A DNA stretch of 59,765 nucleotides, taken from JAHHUA01 sp036635475 (GTDB lineage Bacteria > Bacillota > Clostridia > Oscillospirales > Ruminococcaceae). Below are positions 16,909-26,571 of the stretch, piece after piece. Numbering within the stretch: the first letter of the stretch is position 1; each line of letters opens with the position of its first letter. Both the position numbers and the translations under genes were made by a program. The stretch lies in the NCBI GenBank assembly GCA_036635475.1, contig JAVWQH010000008.1, positions 1-59,765 of the forward strand. The letters run 5' to 3'. The notes below the pieces were generated by a model. The model made no database searches and had not been told where the DNA came from. It worked only from the letters and a program-made list of their open reading frames with translations.

Positions 16909-18528
16909 TTAAGCATTTTTCTTTATCTCTTCAATGCAACAATTTAGCACTGTATCATAACTCAACATATTTGCATATTCGTATATATCTATTCCTTTTT
17001 TGCCCATTTCTGCTTTCTTTTTGTGGTCTTCCAATGACAATTCAGAATAAATGTGGGGTGTTGTGCCATAAATAGAGTTATCAGTGCCGTCTGCGTTCAA
17101 GCCTAAAAACGGATTGTACATATAGATGAACCTGCTGTTTTTTAATGGGAGCATATTTCGTCCAATATTTGCACCCTCACCATATGTATTTTGTCCAATA
17201 ACTGTGCCAAGATTTTTATCTTTGACCAATGTTGCAAAGCGGTCAGCAGATGAACAAGTATCAGTTCCAATCAAATAATATATTTTTTTGCGTTTATTAT
17301 TTGAATTACCAGAATATATTAAATATTGTGAGGGTTCTTCTTCAAAATGATAAGTATTCCCATCTAGGGTAGAATTAAAAGCTGATTCCATATAATCATA
17401 TTCGGACAAACAGGTTTCATTTTTTAAGGTTTTGGGCATATCAGCTTTTAATATTTCCTCTACATCATCTGTATAAAATAGAGAATAAAAAACTTCTTTC
17501 ATAAATAGGGCGCTACCGCCACTATTTCTTCTTAAATCAACAATGATATTATCAAAATTTTTAATATCATTAAAACAAGAACGTAATTGAGTTGCTGCAC
17601 TATCGCCATCTTCCATAGCATCAATACGCAGATAACCCAAATTGTTTTCCTTGTCAGCATAGCTGTAAATAATATCTGATTTGTCTTCTTTTTCTACATT
17701 TTTCTTAGGAGTCAGATTTATTTTGACGTCACGATAAGGTGTATCTAAGGAATATCTAAACTTCTTTTTGATAATTTTTCCATCTGGAGATTGCATTTCA
17801 AGTTTAACTTCTTCGCCAATTTTATCATTAAATTCAATTGAATTAATATAAATAGTATCTCTTTTAAAATCATATTTTCTATCTTCAAGTATCAGATGAT
17901 TTTTCACAAAATTTAATGGCAAATCACCATTAATAGATTTAATAGTATAGTTGTCATAGATAGAAAGTTTGTCAGATGAATCTGCAAAAGATATTAAATA
18001 TTGTCCATCTATATATTCAGCCGATAAAAAAGATGTATCCATTGATTCATATAAAGACCCAAGTTCAAGAAATTTATTTGCTAGGTATTCTCGCCATTTT
18101 ACTTGTTGCTCTTCTAATCCAACAATTGATTCTAAATACATTGAATTAACCGGCCCATTAGCTAAAAAATTTTTATTTGGGAATAATATTCCTGAATGTG
18201 CACTATGAGGTTGTCTTGCTATTGCCCTCATTGTGACATAAAATTGAAAATCACTCTTTGCTTTTTTTATTTCTTCGATATAAAAATCCTTTTTGCCTGC
18301 AAAATCCAAACCTAATAAATCTTTTTCATTTTGAATAGAGGGATAGCTTGTAACCATCGTATCATAGTACTCCAAAAAGTCTTCAATTTTTTGTTCTTCA
18401 GTTAAATTATATACTTCTGGAATTTCGCTGACAAATGCCATTTCTTTAGAAGATGATTTTGAGCAACCGCTAATTGGAAGCATTACTAAAACTACTGATA
18501 CAAATAGGCTTAATAGTCTTTTAGTCAT
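16909..18528 (-). CDS. S41 family peptidase lipoprotein
   Basis: 539 residues. The signal peptide ends in a lipobox ISGC (Cys about 22), so it is attached to the outer face of the membrane. The C-terminal half is a tail-specific-protease-like domain: IIVDLRRNSGGSALF near 336-350, and the active-site strand GTDTCSSADRFATLVKD near 430, giving a Ser nucleophile and a downstream Lys. The first 300 residues show no clear PDZ domain, unlike CtpA-type processing proteases. Substrate unknown. Single gene between two terminator-bounded operons. Confidence 0.85.
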   Translation of the reverse strand: MTKRLLSLFVSVVLVMLPISGCSKSSSKEMAFVSEIPEVYNLTEEQKIEDFLEYYDTMVTSYPSIQNEKDLLGLDFAGKKDFYIEEIKKAKSDFQFYVTMRAIARQPHSAHSGILFPNKNFLANGPVNSMYLESIVGLEEQQVKWREYLANKFLELGSLYESMDTSFLSAEYIDGQYLISFADSSDKLSIYDNYTIKSINGDLPLNFVKNHLILEDRKYDFKRDTIYINSIEFNDKIGEEVKLEMQSPDGKIIKKKFRYSLDTPYRDVKINLTPKKNVEKEDKSDIIYSYADKENNLGYLRIDAMEDGDSAATQLRSCFNDIKNFDNIIVDLRRNSGGSALFMKEVFYSLFYTDDVEEILKADMPKTLKNETCLSEYDYMESAFNSTLDGNTYHFEEEPSQYLIYSGNSNNKRKKIYYLIGTDTCSSADRFATLVKDKNLGTVIGQNTYGEGANIGRNMLPLKNSRFIYMYNPFLGLNADGTDNSIYGTTPHIYSELSLEDHKKKAEMGKKGIDIYEYANMLSYDTVLNCCIEEIKKNA

Positions 18529-18552
18529 AAAGTGCCTCTTTCTTTGTTTATT

Positions 18553-18577
18553 AACTATATATATTAGATATATAGTT
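18553..18577. promoter_or_regulatory. 10-bp inverted repeat upstream of the S41 peptidase
   Basis: AACTATATAT (18553-18562) and ATATATAGTT (18568-18577) are exact inverted arms around ATTAG. It lies about 25-50 nt before the start codon of the minus-strand peptidase, where an operator over the promoter would be. AT-rich dyads can arise by chance. Confidence 0.35.
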
Positions 18578-18694
18578 ATATAGATAGGCTACCTTTATTT
18601 TTTTATCAAGTAAACACTAAATTATAACGAACATATGAATAAACTGTAAATCACATTAAACATTTTAATAAATAGTTCTTTTTACAAAATATTC

Positions 18695-18723
18695 TTGTTT
18701 GATTGACACTACTATGATATAAT
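18695..18723 (+). promoter_or_regulatory. Promoter of the ruv-glmM-ecf-pgsA gene run
   Basis: TTGTTT (18695-18700), 17 nt, TATAAT (18718-18723), giving a leader of about 42 nt before ruvC. Confidence 0.55.
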
Positions 18724-18771
18724 TATAAATTAGTATAGTTTGTTATATAATGAGATGAGGTATGAATTTAA

Positions 18772-19284
18772 TTGAGAATTTTGGGCATCGACCCAGGCTA
18801 TGCAATAGTAGGCTATGGGGTTTTGGACTATGATAAAAATAAATTTAAAATGATTGATTACGGGGCAATAACAACCGATGCAGGAACTCCTTTTGAAAGA
18901 CGTCTTGAGATTGTTTATGACGAAACTTTTGAACTTTTTGAAAAATATAAGCCTGATGTTTTGAGCATTGAACAGCTTTTTTTCACAACTAACCAAAAAA
19001 CTGCCATTATGGTTGCACAAGCAAGAGGAGTTGTTCTTCTTGCAGCTATGAAACATAATGTCCCTATTTATGAATACACTCCACTTCAAGTTAAACAATC
19101 CGTTGTAGGCTACGGAAAAGCGATTAAAAAGCAAGTTATGGAAATGACAAAAGTTATCCTAAATCTTGAACAAATTCCAAAACCTGATGATGCCGCTGAC
19201 GCATTGGCAATGGCAATTTGTCACGCACACTGTTCAGGCTCATCTTTGAGCAATTACATAAAACAATTGGGGGTTAAACTTTGA
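18772..19284 (+). CDS. ruvC: Crossover junction endodeoxyribonuclease RuvC
   Basis: 170 residues of the RNase-H-like Holliday-junction resolvase. It starts with the diagnostic RILGIDPGYAIVGYG (catalytic Asp7), has IEQLFFTTNQKTA with the second acidic residue, and ends with DDAADALAMAICHAH carrying the last two acids. The start is TTG 18772, with GAGG 11 nt upstream; no in-frame ATG precedes the conserved N-terminus. Its TGA stop overlaps the TTG start of ruvA, so the pair is coupled. Confidence 0.95.
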   Translation: MRILGIDPGYAIVGYGVLDYDKNKFKMIDYGAITTDAGTPFERRLEIVYDETFELFEKYKPDVLSIEQLFFTTNQKTAIMVAQARGVVLLAAMKHNVPIYEYTPLQVKQSVVGYGKAIKKQVMEMTKVILNLEQIPKPDDAADALAMAICHAHCSGSSLSNYIKQLGVKL

Positions 19285-19886
19285 TTTATTCATTAAGAGG
19301 AACTTTAATACACTGCGAACCTACCATTGCTGTTGTTGAATGTGGCGGAGTTGGATATATGTGTCTAATCCCTCTTTCAACCTACACAAGGCTTACTCCT
19401 GTTGGCTCGGAAATAATGCTTTTCACATATATGAACGTCCGTCAAGATGCTGTTGACCTCTTCGGCTTTTCAACAAGAGAAGAGATGAACACTTTCAAGC
19501 TTTTAACAACTGTTTCAGGTGTTGGTGCAAAAGCAGGACTTGCAATTTTGTCGGAACTAACCCCTGAGGCTGTCACTTTGGCAATCGTTGGCGGTGATGA
19601 AAAATCATTCACTCGCTGTGCTGGGATTGGCAAGAAAATTGCCGCAAGAATTGTTCTTGAATTAAGAGATAAATTCAAAGGTGTTGACCTTTCGGGAGCT
19701 GTTTCCAGAAAAGACAGCAATAGTTTTGATGCTGTCGGCGGAAGTGCTATGGCGGAAGCTGTTGCAGCTTTGATGACACTTGGATATTCTCAATCTGAAG
19801 CTGCCTCCGCTCTTGTGGGAATTGAACCATCACTAAGCTGTGAGGATATGATAAAAATAGGCTTAAAAGCACTGGCAATGAGATAA
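19281..19886 (+). CDS. ruvA: Holliday junction branch migration protein RuvA
   Basis: 201 residues. The N-terminal OB-fold begins MIYSLRGTL; the helix-hairpin-helix modules are at TTVSGVGAKAGLAIL and RCAGIGKKIAARIVLELRD; a C-terminal three-helix domain (about 150-200) contacts RuvB. It recognises four-way junctions and loads RuvB. It starts with TTG inside the ruvC stop region, a typical coupled start. Confidence 0.95.
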   Translation: MIYSLRGTLIHCEPTIAVVECGGVGYMCLIPLSTYTRLTPVGSEIMLFTYMNVRQDAVDLFGFSTREEMNTFKLLTTVSGVGAKAGLAILSELTPEAVTLAIVGGDEKSFTRCAGIGKKIAARIVLELRDKFKGVDLSGAVSRKDSNSFDAVGGSAMAEAVAALMTLGYSQSEAASALVGIEPSLSCEDMIKIGLKALAMR

Positions 19887-19914
19887 AACATTAAAATTAA
19901 AGGAGGTATAAAAT

Positions 19915-20955
19915 ATGGAAATGGATTTTGAAAATAGAATTATAACTCCTGATTATACAAGCGAAGATGGCGATAATGACCTATCTCTTAGACCTAAACT
20001 TTTGTCGGAATACATCGGTCAAGATAAAGTCAAAGAAAATTTATCTATATTTATTGAAGCCGCAAAACTTCGTGGCGAACCTATGGACCATATTTTGCTT
20101 TATGGGCCTCCGGGACTTGGAAAAACAACTCTTTCTAATATAATTGCAAATGAAATGAACGTTAATATTCGTGTAACCTCCGGTCCAGCAATCGAAAAAC
20201 CGGGGGATTTAGCGGCACTACTCACCAATTTGCTGCCCAATGATATATTATTTATAGATGAAATTCATCGCCTTAATCGCACTGTTGAGGAAATTTTGTA
20301 CCCCGCTATGGAGGACTATGCCCTTGATATAATAATTGGAAAAGGTCCTTCTGCACGTTCAATCAGAATTGATTTGCCAAAATTCACCTTGGTTGGTGCA
20401 ACAACAAGAGCAGGACAGCTCTCCGCACCGCTTCGTGATAGGTTTGGTGTAGTATTTCGCCTTGAGCTTTATACAACTGAGCAACTAACTCAAATTGTTT
20501 CAAGAAGCTCGGGCATTTTGGAAATTCCTTGTGATGACGAGGGAGCGATTGAACTGGCAAAACGTTCAAGAGGAACTCCTCGTATAGCCAACCGACTTTT
20601 GAAGCGTTCAAGAGATTTCGCTCAAGTTATGGGCGATGGAATTATTGATAAGCGAATTGCATCAATTGCCCTTGACAGGCTTGAAATTGATGAGCTTGGA
20701 CTTGATTCAATCGACAGAAGAATGTTAGAAACTATTATAAAAAATTATGCAGGCGGCCCTGTTGGCATTGAAACTTTGGCGGCGGCAATCGGCGAAGAAT
20801 CTGTTACACTTGAGGACGTATGTGAACCGTTTTTGATGCAATCTGGATTTCTAAGCCGTACTCCACGGGGAAGATGTGTCACCCCTTTAGCATATAAACA
20901 TTTGGGACTAAAAAATCCGCTTTCATCAAATGAATATGAACAAATTGAATTATAG
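19915..20955 (+). CDS. ruvB: Holliday junction branch migration ATPase RuvB
   Basis: 346 residues of an AAA+ motor. Walker A GPPGLGKTT (about 65-73), Walker B LFIDEIHRLN, sensor 1 GATTRAGQLS and a winged-helix domain with QSGFLSRTPRGR near the C-terminus. GGAGGTATAAAAT precedes the ATG. Completes the RuvABC set in one operon. Confidence 0.97.
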   Translation: MEMDFENRIITPDYTSEDGDNDLSLRPKLLSEYIGQDKVKENLSIFIEAAKLRGEPMDHILLYGPPGLGKTTLSNIIANEMNVNIRVTSGPAIEKPGDLAALLTNLLPNDILFIDEIHRLNRTVEEILYPAMEDYALDIIIGKGPSARSIRIDLPKFTLVGATTRAGQLSAPLRDRFGVVFRLELYTTEQLTQIVSRSSGILEIPCDDEGAIELAKRSRGTPRIANRLLKRSRDFAQVMGDGIIDKRIASIALDRLEIDELGLDSIDRRMLETIIKNYAGGPVGIETLAAAIGEESVTLEDVCEPFLMQSGFLSRTPRGRCVTPLAYKHLGLKNPLSSNEYEQIEL

Positions 20956-20982
20956 TAATTAAATTTTGGAGGACTTTATTTT

Positions 20983-22329
20983 ATGGGAAAAATATTTGGG
21001 ACTGATGGTGCAAGAGGTGTTGCCGGAGCTGACCTAACTGCCGATTTAGCTATGGCAATCGGAAAATCCACTGCAACTGTTTTAGGCAAAAATGATGAAA
21101 CCCCACTCATTATTTTGGGTAAAGATACAAGAAAATCCTCAGATATGCTTGAACTTGCAATTTGTTCCGGATTAACAAGTTGCGGTGCGAATGTAATTAA
21201 AGTTGGCGTTTTGCCCACACCTGCTGTTGCATATCTGGTTAAATACTACAATGCCAGTGCTGGAATTATGATTTCTGCAAGTCATAATCCTTATGAGTAT
21301 AATGGAATTAAAATTTTCGGCAGTAAAGGATATAAACTTTCCGATAGTCAAGAAAATGAAATTGAGGAAATGATTTTAACCGATAATTTTTGTTTTGCTG
21401 AAAAAACTTTTGATAAAATCGGAACATACACTGATGTTTCAATGTCACACAGTGTTTATGTTCAACATATTCTCAAGTCATTTGAAAACACTAAAGCTAG
21501 GGGTTTGAAAGTGCTTGTGGATTGCTGCAATGGAAGTGCTTATGCAACTGCAAAGGAAGTTTTTGATGCAACCCAATGTGACTACACTCTTATAAATTTT
21601 GAACCCGATGGATTAAATATCAATACAAACTGTGGTTCAACGCATATTGAAAACCTTTCCCAAAAAGTAATAGACGGGAAATTTGACTTAGCTATTGCTT
21701 TTGACGGTGATGCCGACAGATGTTTAGCTGTTGATAATATGGGCGAAATTGTGTCGGGCGATGAACTTATGGCTATATTTGCAAAATATATGAGCGAAAA
21801 AGGATTGCTTAAAAATAACACAGTTGTTGCAACTGTTATGAGCAATCTTGGATTTTTCAAATTTGGAGAGAATAATGGCGTAAAAGTCAACTCTACTAAA
21901 GTTGGCGACAGATACGTGTTGGAAAATATGCTTTTAGAGGGGCATAATCTGGGCGGTGAGGACTCAGGTCATCTGATATTCCTTGATTATATGACAACAG
22001 GTGACGGACAGCTTTCTGCATTGCAACTACTCAAAGTTTTGAGCGAAAGCGGTAAATCCCTCCACGAACTTAAATCAGTTATGAAAAAATACCCACAACT
22101 ACTTATAAATATAAAAGTTACTAACCATATAAAAGAAATATATGCAACAGATGCTTGCGTTAAAAATGCAATAGAAGAAGAAACAAAACGCCTTGGTGAC
22201 AAGGGCAGAATACTTGTTAGACCATCTGGAACAGAGCCACTTATTCGAGTTATGGTGGAGGCACAAACAAACGAAGATACTAGCTTTTCTGCCAACAAAA
22301 TCGCAGATGAAATTAAAAAGCTTAAATAA
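20983..22329 (+). CDS. glmM: Phosphoglucosamine mutase
   Basis: 448 residues. It interconverts glucosamine-6-phosphate and glucosamine-1-phosphate for UDP-GlcNAc and peptidoglycan synthesis. The catalytic phosphoserine lies in GIMISASHNPYEYNGIK (about residue 100); metal loop DGDADR near 243; the sugar-binding loop GGEDSGH and phosphate loop RPSGTEPLIRVM near the end are all present. TTGGAGGACT precedes the ATG. Follows ruvB by 27 nt. Confidence 0.96.
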   Translation: MGKIFGTDGARGVAGADLTADLAMAIGKSTATVLGKNDETPLIILGKDTRKSSDMLELAICSGLTSCGANVIKVGVLPTPAVAYLVKYYNASAGIMISASHNPYEYNGIKIFGSKGYKLSDSQENEIEEMILTDNFCFAEKTFDKIGTYTDVSMSHSVYVQHILKSFENTKARGLKVLVDCCNGSAYATAKEVFDATQCDYTLINFEPDGLNINTNCGSTHIENLSQKVIDGKFDLAIAFDGDADRCLAVDNMGEIVSGDELMAIFAKYMSEKGLLKNNTVVATVMSNLGFFKFGENNGVKVNSTKVGDRYVLENMLLEGHNLGGEDSGHLIFLDYMTTGDGQLSALQLLKVLSESGKSLHELKSVMKKYPQLLINIKVTNHIKEIYATDACVKNAIEEETKRLGDKGRILVRPSGTEPLIRVMVEAQTNEDTSFSANKIADEIKKLK

Positions 22330-22362
22330 ATATATGGGATATTATCGGAATGGAGCAAAAAT

Positions 22363-23232
22363 ATGAGAGTCAGCAATAATTGGAAAGAATTTGAAATAAT
22401 AGATTGTTCTAATGGGGAAAAATTGGAACGTTGGGGCGATATAACTCTTGCCAGACCCGACCCGCAAATTTTATGGAACACCCCTAAAGGCAAAGAATGG
22501 AATAATGTAACCGCAAGATATATTCGCTCTCAAACAGGTGGTGGAAGTTGGGATAAGCCACAAGTTATGAAAAAAGAATGGCAGATTGAGTATAACGGAT
22601 TGAAATTCTACATAAGACCAACAAGCTTTAAACATACTGGACTTTTCCCTGAACAAGCAACAAACTGGGATTTGATGGCTGACATAATCAAAAAAGCTAA
22701 TAGACCTGTCAATGTGCTGAACCTTTTTGCCTATACAGGCGGTGCAACTCTTGCCTGCGCAAAAGCGGGTGCAAATGTATGCCACGTTGACGCAAGCAAA
22801 GGTATGGTGAGCTGGGCAAGAGATAATGCAACTCTTTCATCTCTTGCTGACAAGCCAATTCGATGGATTGTTGACGACTGTATCAAATTTATTGAAAAGG
22901 AAATTCGTCGTGGCAACACCTATGATGCCATTATAATGGACCCACCGTCTTATGGCAGAGGTCCGGGCGGAGAAGTTTGGAAGCTTGAAGAACAGGTTTA
23001 CACATTAACCAGTCTTTGCGCAAAACTTTTGACAAAGGACTCCCTTTTTCTTTTGCTAAATTCCTACACAACGGGGCTTAGTGCCTCAGTTATGGAATAT
23101 TTACTGGGAGTAACAGTGGCAAATGAACATGGTGGAACAGTTTCATCATCTGAAATAGGTTTACCTGTTAAAGCTAGCGGGTACGTTTTACCTTGCGGAA
23201 GTACAGCAATTTGGAGAGGAGACGGCATCTAA
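22363..23232 (+). CDS. Class I SAM-dependent methyltransferase, RlmI-like rRNA methyltransferase family
   Basis: 289 residues. A short N-terminal beta region (NGEKLERWGD, LARPDPQILW) is followed by a Rossmann methyltransferase domain: SAM loop NLFAYTGGATLACAKAGA (about 121-138), acidic tip HVDASKGMVSWAR and the catalytic DPPSYGRGPGG near 200. The DPPS motif and F-P-E-Q-A-TNWD block match RlmI/RlmK-type RNA methyltransferases that modify 23S rRNA bases. The PUA domain of E. coli RlmI is absent. Its stop is directly followed by ecfA1. Confidence 0.8.
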   Translation: MRVSNNWKEFEIIDCSNGEKLERWGDITLARPDPQILWNTPKGKEWNNVTARYIRSQTGGGSWDKPQVMKKEWQIEYNGLKFYIRPTSFKHTGLFPEQATNWDLMADIIKKANRPVNVLNLFAYTGGATLACAKAGANVCHVDASKGMVSWARDNATLSSLADKPIRWIVDDCIKFIEKEIRRGNTYDAIIMDPPSYGRGPGGEVWKLEEQVYTLTSLCAKLLTKDSLFLLLNSYTTGLSASVMEYLLGVTVANEHGGTVSSSEIGLPVKASGYVLPCGSTAIWRGDGI

Positions 23233-24078
23233 ATGGAAAGCATAATTAATGCGGATAAAATTTCTTTTGCATATAATGATGATGACGGAAAGCCTCACAG
23301 CGTTTTCGAAAAGTTATCAATAGAAATTAAACAAGGTGAACTCATTGCAATTTTAGGGCATAATGGTTCGGGAAAATCAACTCTTGCGAAACATTTTAAT
23401 GCAATTCTTTTGCCTAATGGCGGAACTTGCTATATTTCGGGAATTGACACAGCCAATGAGGACAAACTGCTTGAAATTCGCCAAACAGTGGGAATGGTTT
23501 TTCAAAATCCCGACAATCAAATTGTTGCAACAATCGTTGAAGAAGATGTTGCGTTTGCACTGGAAAATATGGGATTACCTCCTGCGGAAATAAGAAAAAG
23601 GGTTGATGAATCCCTTGAAGATGTGCGTATGACAAAATATAAAACTCACGCACCGCACAGACTATCAGGCGGACAAAAACAAAGAATAGCTATCGCTGGA
23701 GTTATCGCAATGCGTCCAAAATGTATTGTACTTGATGAACCAACTGCAATGCTTGACCCTCGTGGCAGAGTTGAAGTTATGCAAACAATCAAGGAACTGC
23801 GAGAAAAATTTGGAATAACTGTTGTAATGATAACTCATTTTATGGACGAAGCTGCTCAATGTGACAGAGTTGTGGTTATCGACAATGGAAAAATCATTTT
23901 CAATTCAACCCCTAAAGATGTTTTTTCTCATGTTGATGTGCTTAAAAAAGTTGGACTTGATGTTCCTCAATCAACTGAACTTGCTTATGAATTAATTAAA
24001 TGTGGAATAAATATTCCGCCTGATATTATAACCGATAATGAATGTATTGAAGAAATATCAAAGCTATTAAGTAAATAA
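23233..24078 (+). CDS. ecfA1: Energy-coupling factor transporter ATPase EcfA1
   Basis: 281 residues. Walker A GHNGSGKST, Q-loop FQNPDNQIVA, signature LSGGQKQRIAIAG, Walker B CIVLDEPTAMLDP and the H-loop ITHFMDE are intact. The FQNPDNQ and AMLDP versions mark EcfA1. It forms with EcfA2 and EcfT the energising module shared by several vitamin-binding S proteins. No S component is encoded here, so this is a group II (shared) module. The ATG follows the previous stop without a gap; GGAGAGGAG lies inside the upstream gene. Confidence 0.93.
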   Translation: MESIINADKISFAYNDDDGKPHSVFEKLSIEIKQGELIAILGHNGSGKSTLAKHFNAILLPNGGTCYISGIDTANEDKLLEIRQTVGMVFQNPDNQIVATIVEEDVAFALENMGLPPAEIRKRVDESLEDVRMTKYKTHAPHRLSGGQKQRIAIAGVIAMRPKCIVLDEPTAMLDPRGRVEVMQTIKELREKFGITVVMITHFMDEAAQCDRVVVIDNGKIIFNSTPKDVFSHVDVLKKVGLDVPQSTELAYELIKCGINIPPDIITDNECIEEISKLLSK

Positions 24079-24097
24079 ATTGGAGGATTATTAAATA

Positions 24098-24961
24098 ATG
24101 TCAGTAATTAAAACTGAGGGACTGACTCATATTTATTCTGAAGGCACTCCCTTCCAAAAAACTGCAATTGAGAATATTAATATTGAAATAAATGAGGGCG
24201 AACTTATCGGCTTAATCGGCCACACAGGCTCAGGAAAATCAACACTAATTCAACATCTGAATGGACTTTTAAAGCCAACTAATGGCAAAATTTTCATTGA
24301 CGGAGAAGATATGTGGGCAGATAAATCGAAAATTCGTGATTTTAGATTTAAAGTAGGACTGGTATTCCAATATCCGGAATATCAACTTTTTGAAGAAACA
24401 GTTTACAAAGACATCGCTTTTGGCCCTAAAAATATGGGTCTGACTGATGATGAAATTAAAAAAAGAGTTTATGAATCTGCAAAAGCTGTTGGATTAACCG
24501 CTGATTTAATGGAAAAATCCCCCTTTGAACTTTCTGGCGGACAAAAACGCCGAGTTGCTATTGCCGGAGTTTTGGCGATGGAACCTCGAGTTTTGATACT
24601 TGACGAACCCACAGCAGGTCTTGACCCAATGGGAAGAGAAATGATTTTGGAACTAATCAAGAAATATCACGAGGAGAAAAACAAAACGATTATTTTGGTT
24701 TCACACAGTATGGAAGATATTGCAAGATTTGCACAAAAAGTTCTTGTAATGAATGAGTCGAAAATATTCACATTCGGTAGTGTTGAAGAAGTTTTCGCAA
24801 ATAATGAAGAAATCGAAAAAATCGGACTTTCTCTACCGCAAATAACCAAAATTGCAAGAGGACTTGCTGAAAAAGGTTTTGATATTGACAAAGGAATTTA
24901 CACAGTTGATGCAGCAAAAAAAGCTATACTAGGCATTTTTGCTGACAAAATAAAACGTTAG
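24098..24961 (+). CDS. ecfA2: Energy-coupling factor transporter ATPase EcfA2
   Basis: 287 residues. Walker A GHTGSGKST, Q-loop FQYPEYQLFEETV, signature LSGGQKRRVAIAG and Walker B LILDEPTAGLDPMGR. The YPEYQLFE loop is diagnostic of EcfA2. Pairs with EcfA1; 19 nt separate them and TTGGAGG precedes the ATG. Confidence 0.94.
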   Translation: MSVIKTEGLTHIYSEGTPFQKTAIENINIEINEGELIGLIGHTGSGKSTLIQHLNGLLKPTNGKIFIDGEDMWADKSKIRDFRFKVGLVFQYPEYQLFEETVYKDIAFGPKNMGLTDDEIKKRVYESAKAVGLTADLMEKSPFELSGGQKRRVAIAGVLAMEPRVLILDEPTAGLDPMGREMILELIKKYHEEKNKTIILVSHSMEDIARFAQKVLVMNESKIFTFGSVEEVFANNEEIEKIGLSLPQITKIARGLAEKGFDIDKGIYTVDAAKKAILGIFADKIKR

Positions 24962-24975
24962 GAGGGGAGAAAAAT

Positions 24976-25794
24976 ATGCTTAAAGATATAACAATCGGTC
25001 AATATTTTCCGGGAGACTCCCCTATTCACAAAATGGATCCAAGAATGAAAATAACTTTAACATTTGTTTATATAATCGCTTTATTCCTTGCAAAAAATTT
25101 AGCTGCGGTTTTCTTTGGAATTGCTTTTGTAGTAATATGCTATTTTATTTCAAGAATACCTCTCAATATGATTATAAAAAGCTTAAAGCCTGTTATCCCC
25201 ATAGTTATTTTCACTTCGGTTTTGAATATGTTTTTTGTTGAAGCGGGAACTCCTGTTTTTGAATGGAGCTTTATCAAAATAACAACCGGCGGTATCACAA
25301 TTTCAATTTTGATGTCAGTTCGCATAATCTGCCTCATAGCAGGCACATCGCTGTTAACTTATACAACCTCGCCTATTGCTTTAACAGACGGAATTGAAAG
25401 ACTCCTTTCGCCACTGAAAAAGCTCAAAGTACCTGTTCACGAATTGGCTATGATGATGACAATTGCGTTGAGATTTATCCCAACATTAATTGAAGAAACC
25501 GAAAAAATAATGTCCGCACAAAAAGCAAGAGGTGCTGATATGGAAACAGGTGGATTAATCCAACGTGCAAAGGCTCTAATTCCAATTTTAATTCCTCTTT
25601 TTGTTTCTTCCTTCAGACGTGCTGACGAGTTGGCTCTTGCTATGGAATGTAGATGCTACCATGGCGGAGAGGGTCGAACAAGAATGAAAGTTTTGAAATA
25701 TTCTGCTGTGGACTTTGTTGCAGTTGTAATAATATTGCTTTTCACTGGCGGAATTATTTATTTAAACACAATTATGCCCTCAATTTTTAGTTAA
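24976..25794 (+). CDS. ecfT: Energy-coupling factor transporter transmembrane protein EcfT
   Basis: 272 residues with about five membrane segments. The coupling helices carry the ARG-type motifs that touch the two ATPases: AQKARGADME near 180-190 and FRRADELALAMECRCY near 220. N-terminal DSPIHKMDPRMK is typical. TAGGAGGGG precedes the ATG; truA starts 2 nt after the stop. In many Firmicutes this module sits among ribosomal protein genes followed by truA; here ecfT-truA linkage is kept but the ribosomal genes are absent. Confidence 0.94.
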   Translation: MLKDITIGQYFPGDSPIHKMDPRMKITLTFVYIIALFLAKNLAAVFFGIAFVVICYFISRIPLNMIIKSLKPVIPIVIFTSVLNMFFVEAGTPVFEWSFIKITTGGITISILMSVRIICLIAGTSLLTYTTSPIALTDGIERLLSPLKKLKVPVHELAMMMTIALRFIPTLIEETEKIMSAQKARGADMETGGLIQRAKALIPILIPLFVSSFRRADELALAMECRCYHGGEGRTRMKVLKYSAVDFVAVVIILLFTGGIIYLNTIMPSIFS

Positions 25795-25796
25795 CT

Positions 25797-26531
25797 ATGA
25801 GAAATATAATGCTAAAACTTTCCTATAATGGGACAAAATACTGCGGATTTCAAGTTCAAAATGAACTTCCCACAATCGCACTCAAGCTGCAAGATGCAAT
25901 TGAAAAAATTTTTGGAGTCAGATATAATATAAAAGGCTGTTCAAGAACTGACTCAGGCGTTCATGCCAACGAATTTGTTATCTCATTCAAATGTGATGGC
26001 AATATTCCTTGTGAAAAACTTGTTGTGGCTATGAATACCAATTTGCCTGATGATATTGCGGTTTTTGACTGTGAAGAAGTTGCGGAAGACTTTCACGCAA
26101 GATACAATTCAAAAGGCAAACGATATGTTTATTTAATTCACAATTCCCAAATAAGAAACCCTTTTATGCTTGATTTATGCCTTGAATATAGATATAAACT
26201 CAATGAAAATCTCATGAACGAAGCTGCGCAAAAATTTATTGGGACTTATGATTTTTCTGCCTTTTGCAGTGCAAACTCCTCTGTAACCGATTTTGTAAGG
26301 ACAATAAGAGCTTGCAACGTTGTACGAGAGGGCGATATGATTAAAGTCACTGTTGAGGGTGACGGTTTTTTATATAATATGGTTAGAATTATCGTTGGAA
26401 CACTATTGGAGGTATCTCAGGGAAAAATCTCGCCTGATGACATTATTCCAATCATAGAGAGCAAGGACAGGACAAAATCGGGAATAACCGCTCCACCATG
26501 CGGATTATATCTTGATAAAGTTTTCTATTAA
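25797..26531 (+). CDS. truA: tRNA pseudouridine(38-40) synthase TruA
   Basis: 244 residues. It makes pseudouridine at positions 38-40 of tRNA anticodon arms. The catalytic Asp is in GCSRTDSGVHANEF (about residue 52). Other blocks: KLSYNGTKYCGFQVQ at the N-terminus, FHARYNSKGKRYVYLI near 100, and GDGFLYNMVRIIVGTL near 185-200. Confidence 0.96.
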   Translation: MRNIMLKLSYNGTKYCGFQVQNELPTIALKLQDAIEKIFGVRYNIKGCSRTDSGVHANEFVISFKCDGNIPCEKLVVAMNTNLPDDIAVFDCEEVAEDFHARYNSKGKRYVYLIHNSQIRNPFMLDLCLEYRYKLNENLMNEAAQKFIGTYDFSAFCSANSSVTDFVRTIRACNVVREGDMIKVTVEGDGFLYNMVRIIVGTLLEVSQGKISPDDIIPIIESKDRTKSGITAPPCGLYLDKVFY

Positions 26532-26571
26532 TAATTCCACAATATTCTTTATATAATAGGAAGTGAAAAAT

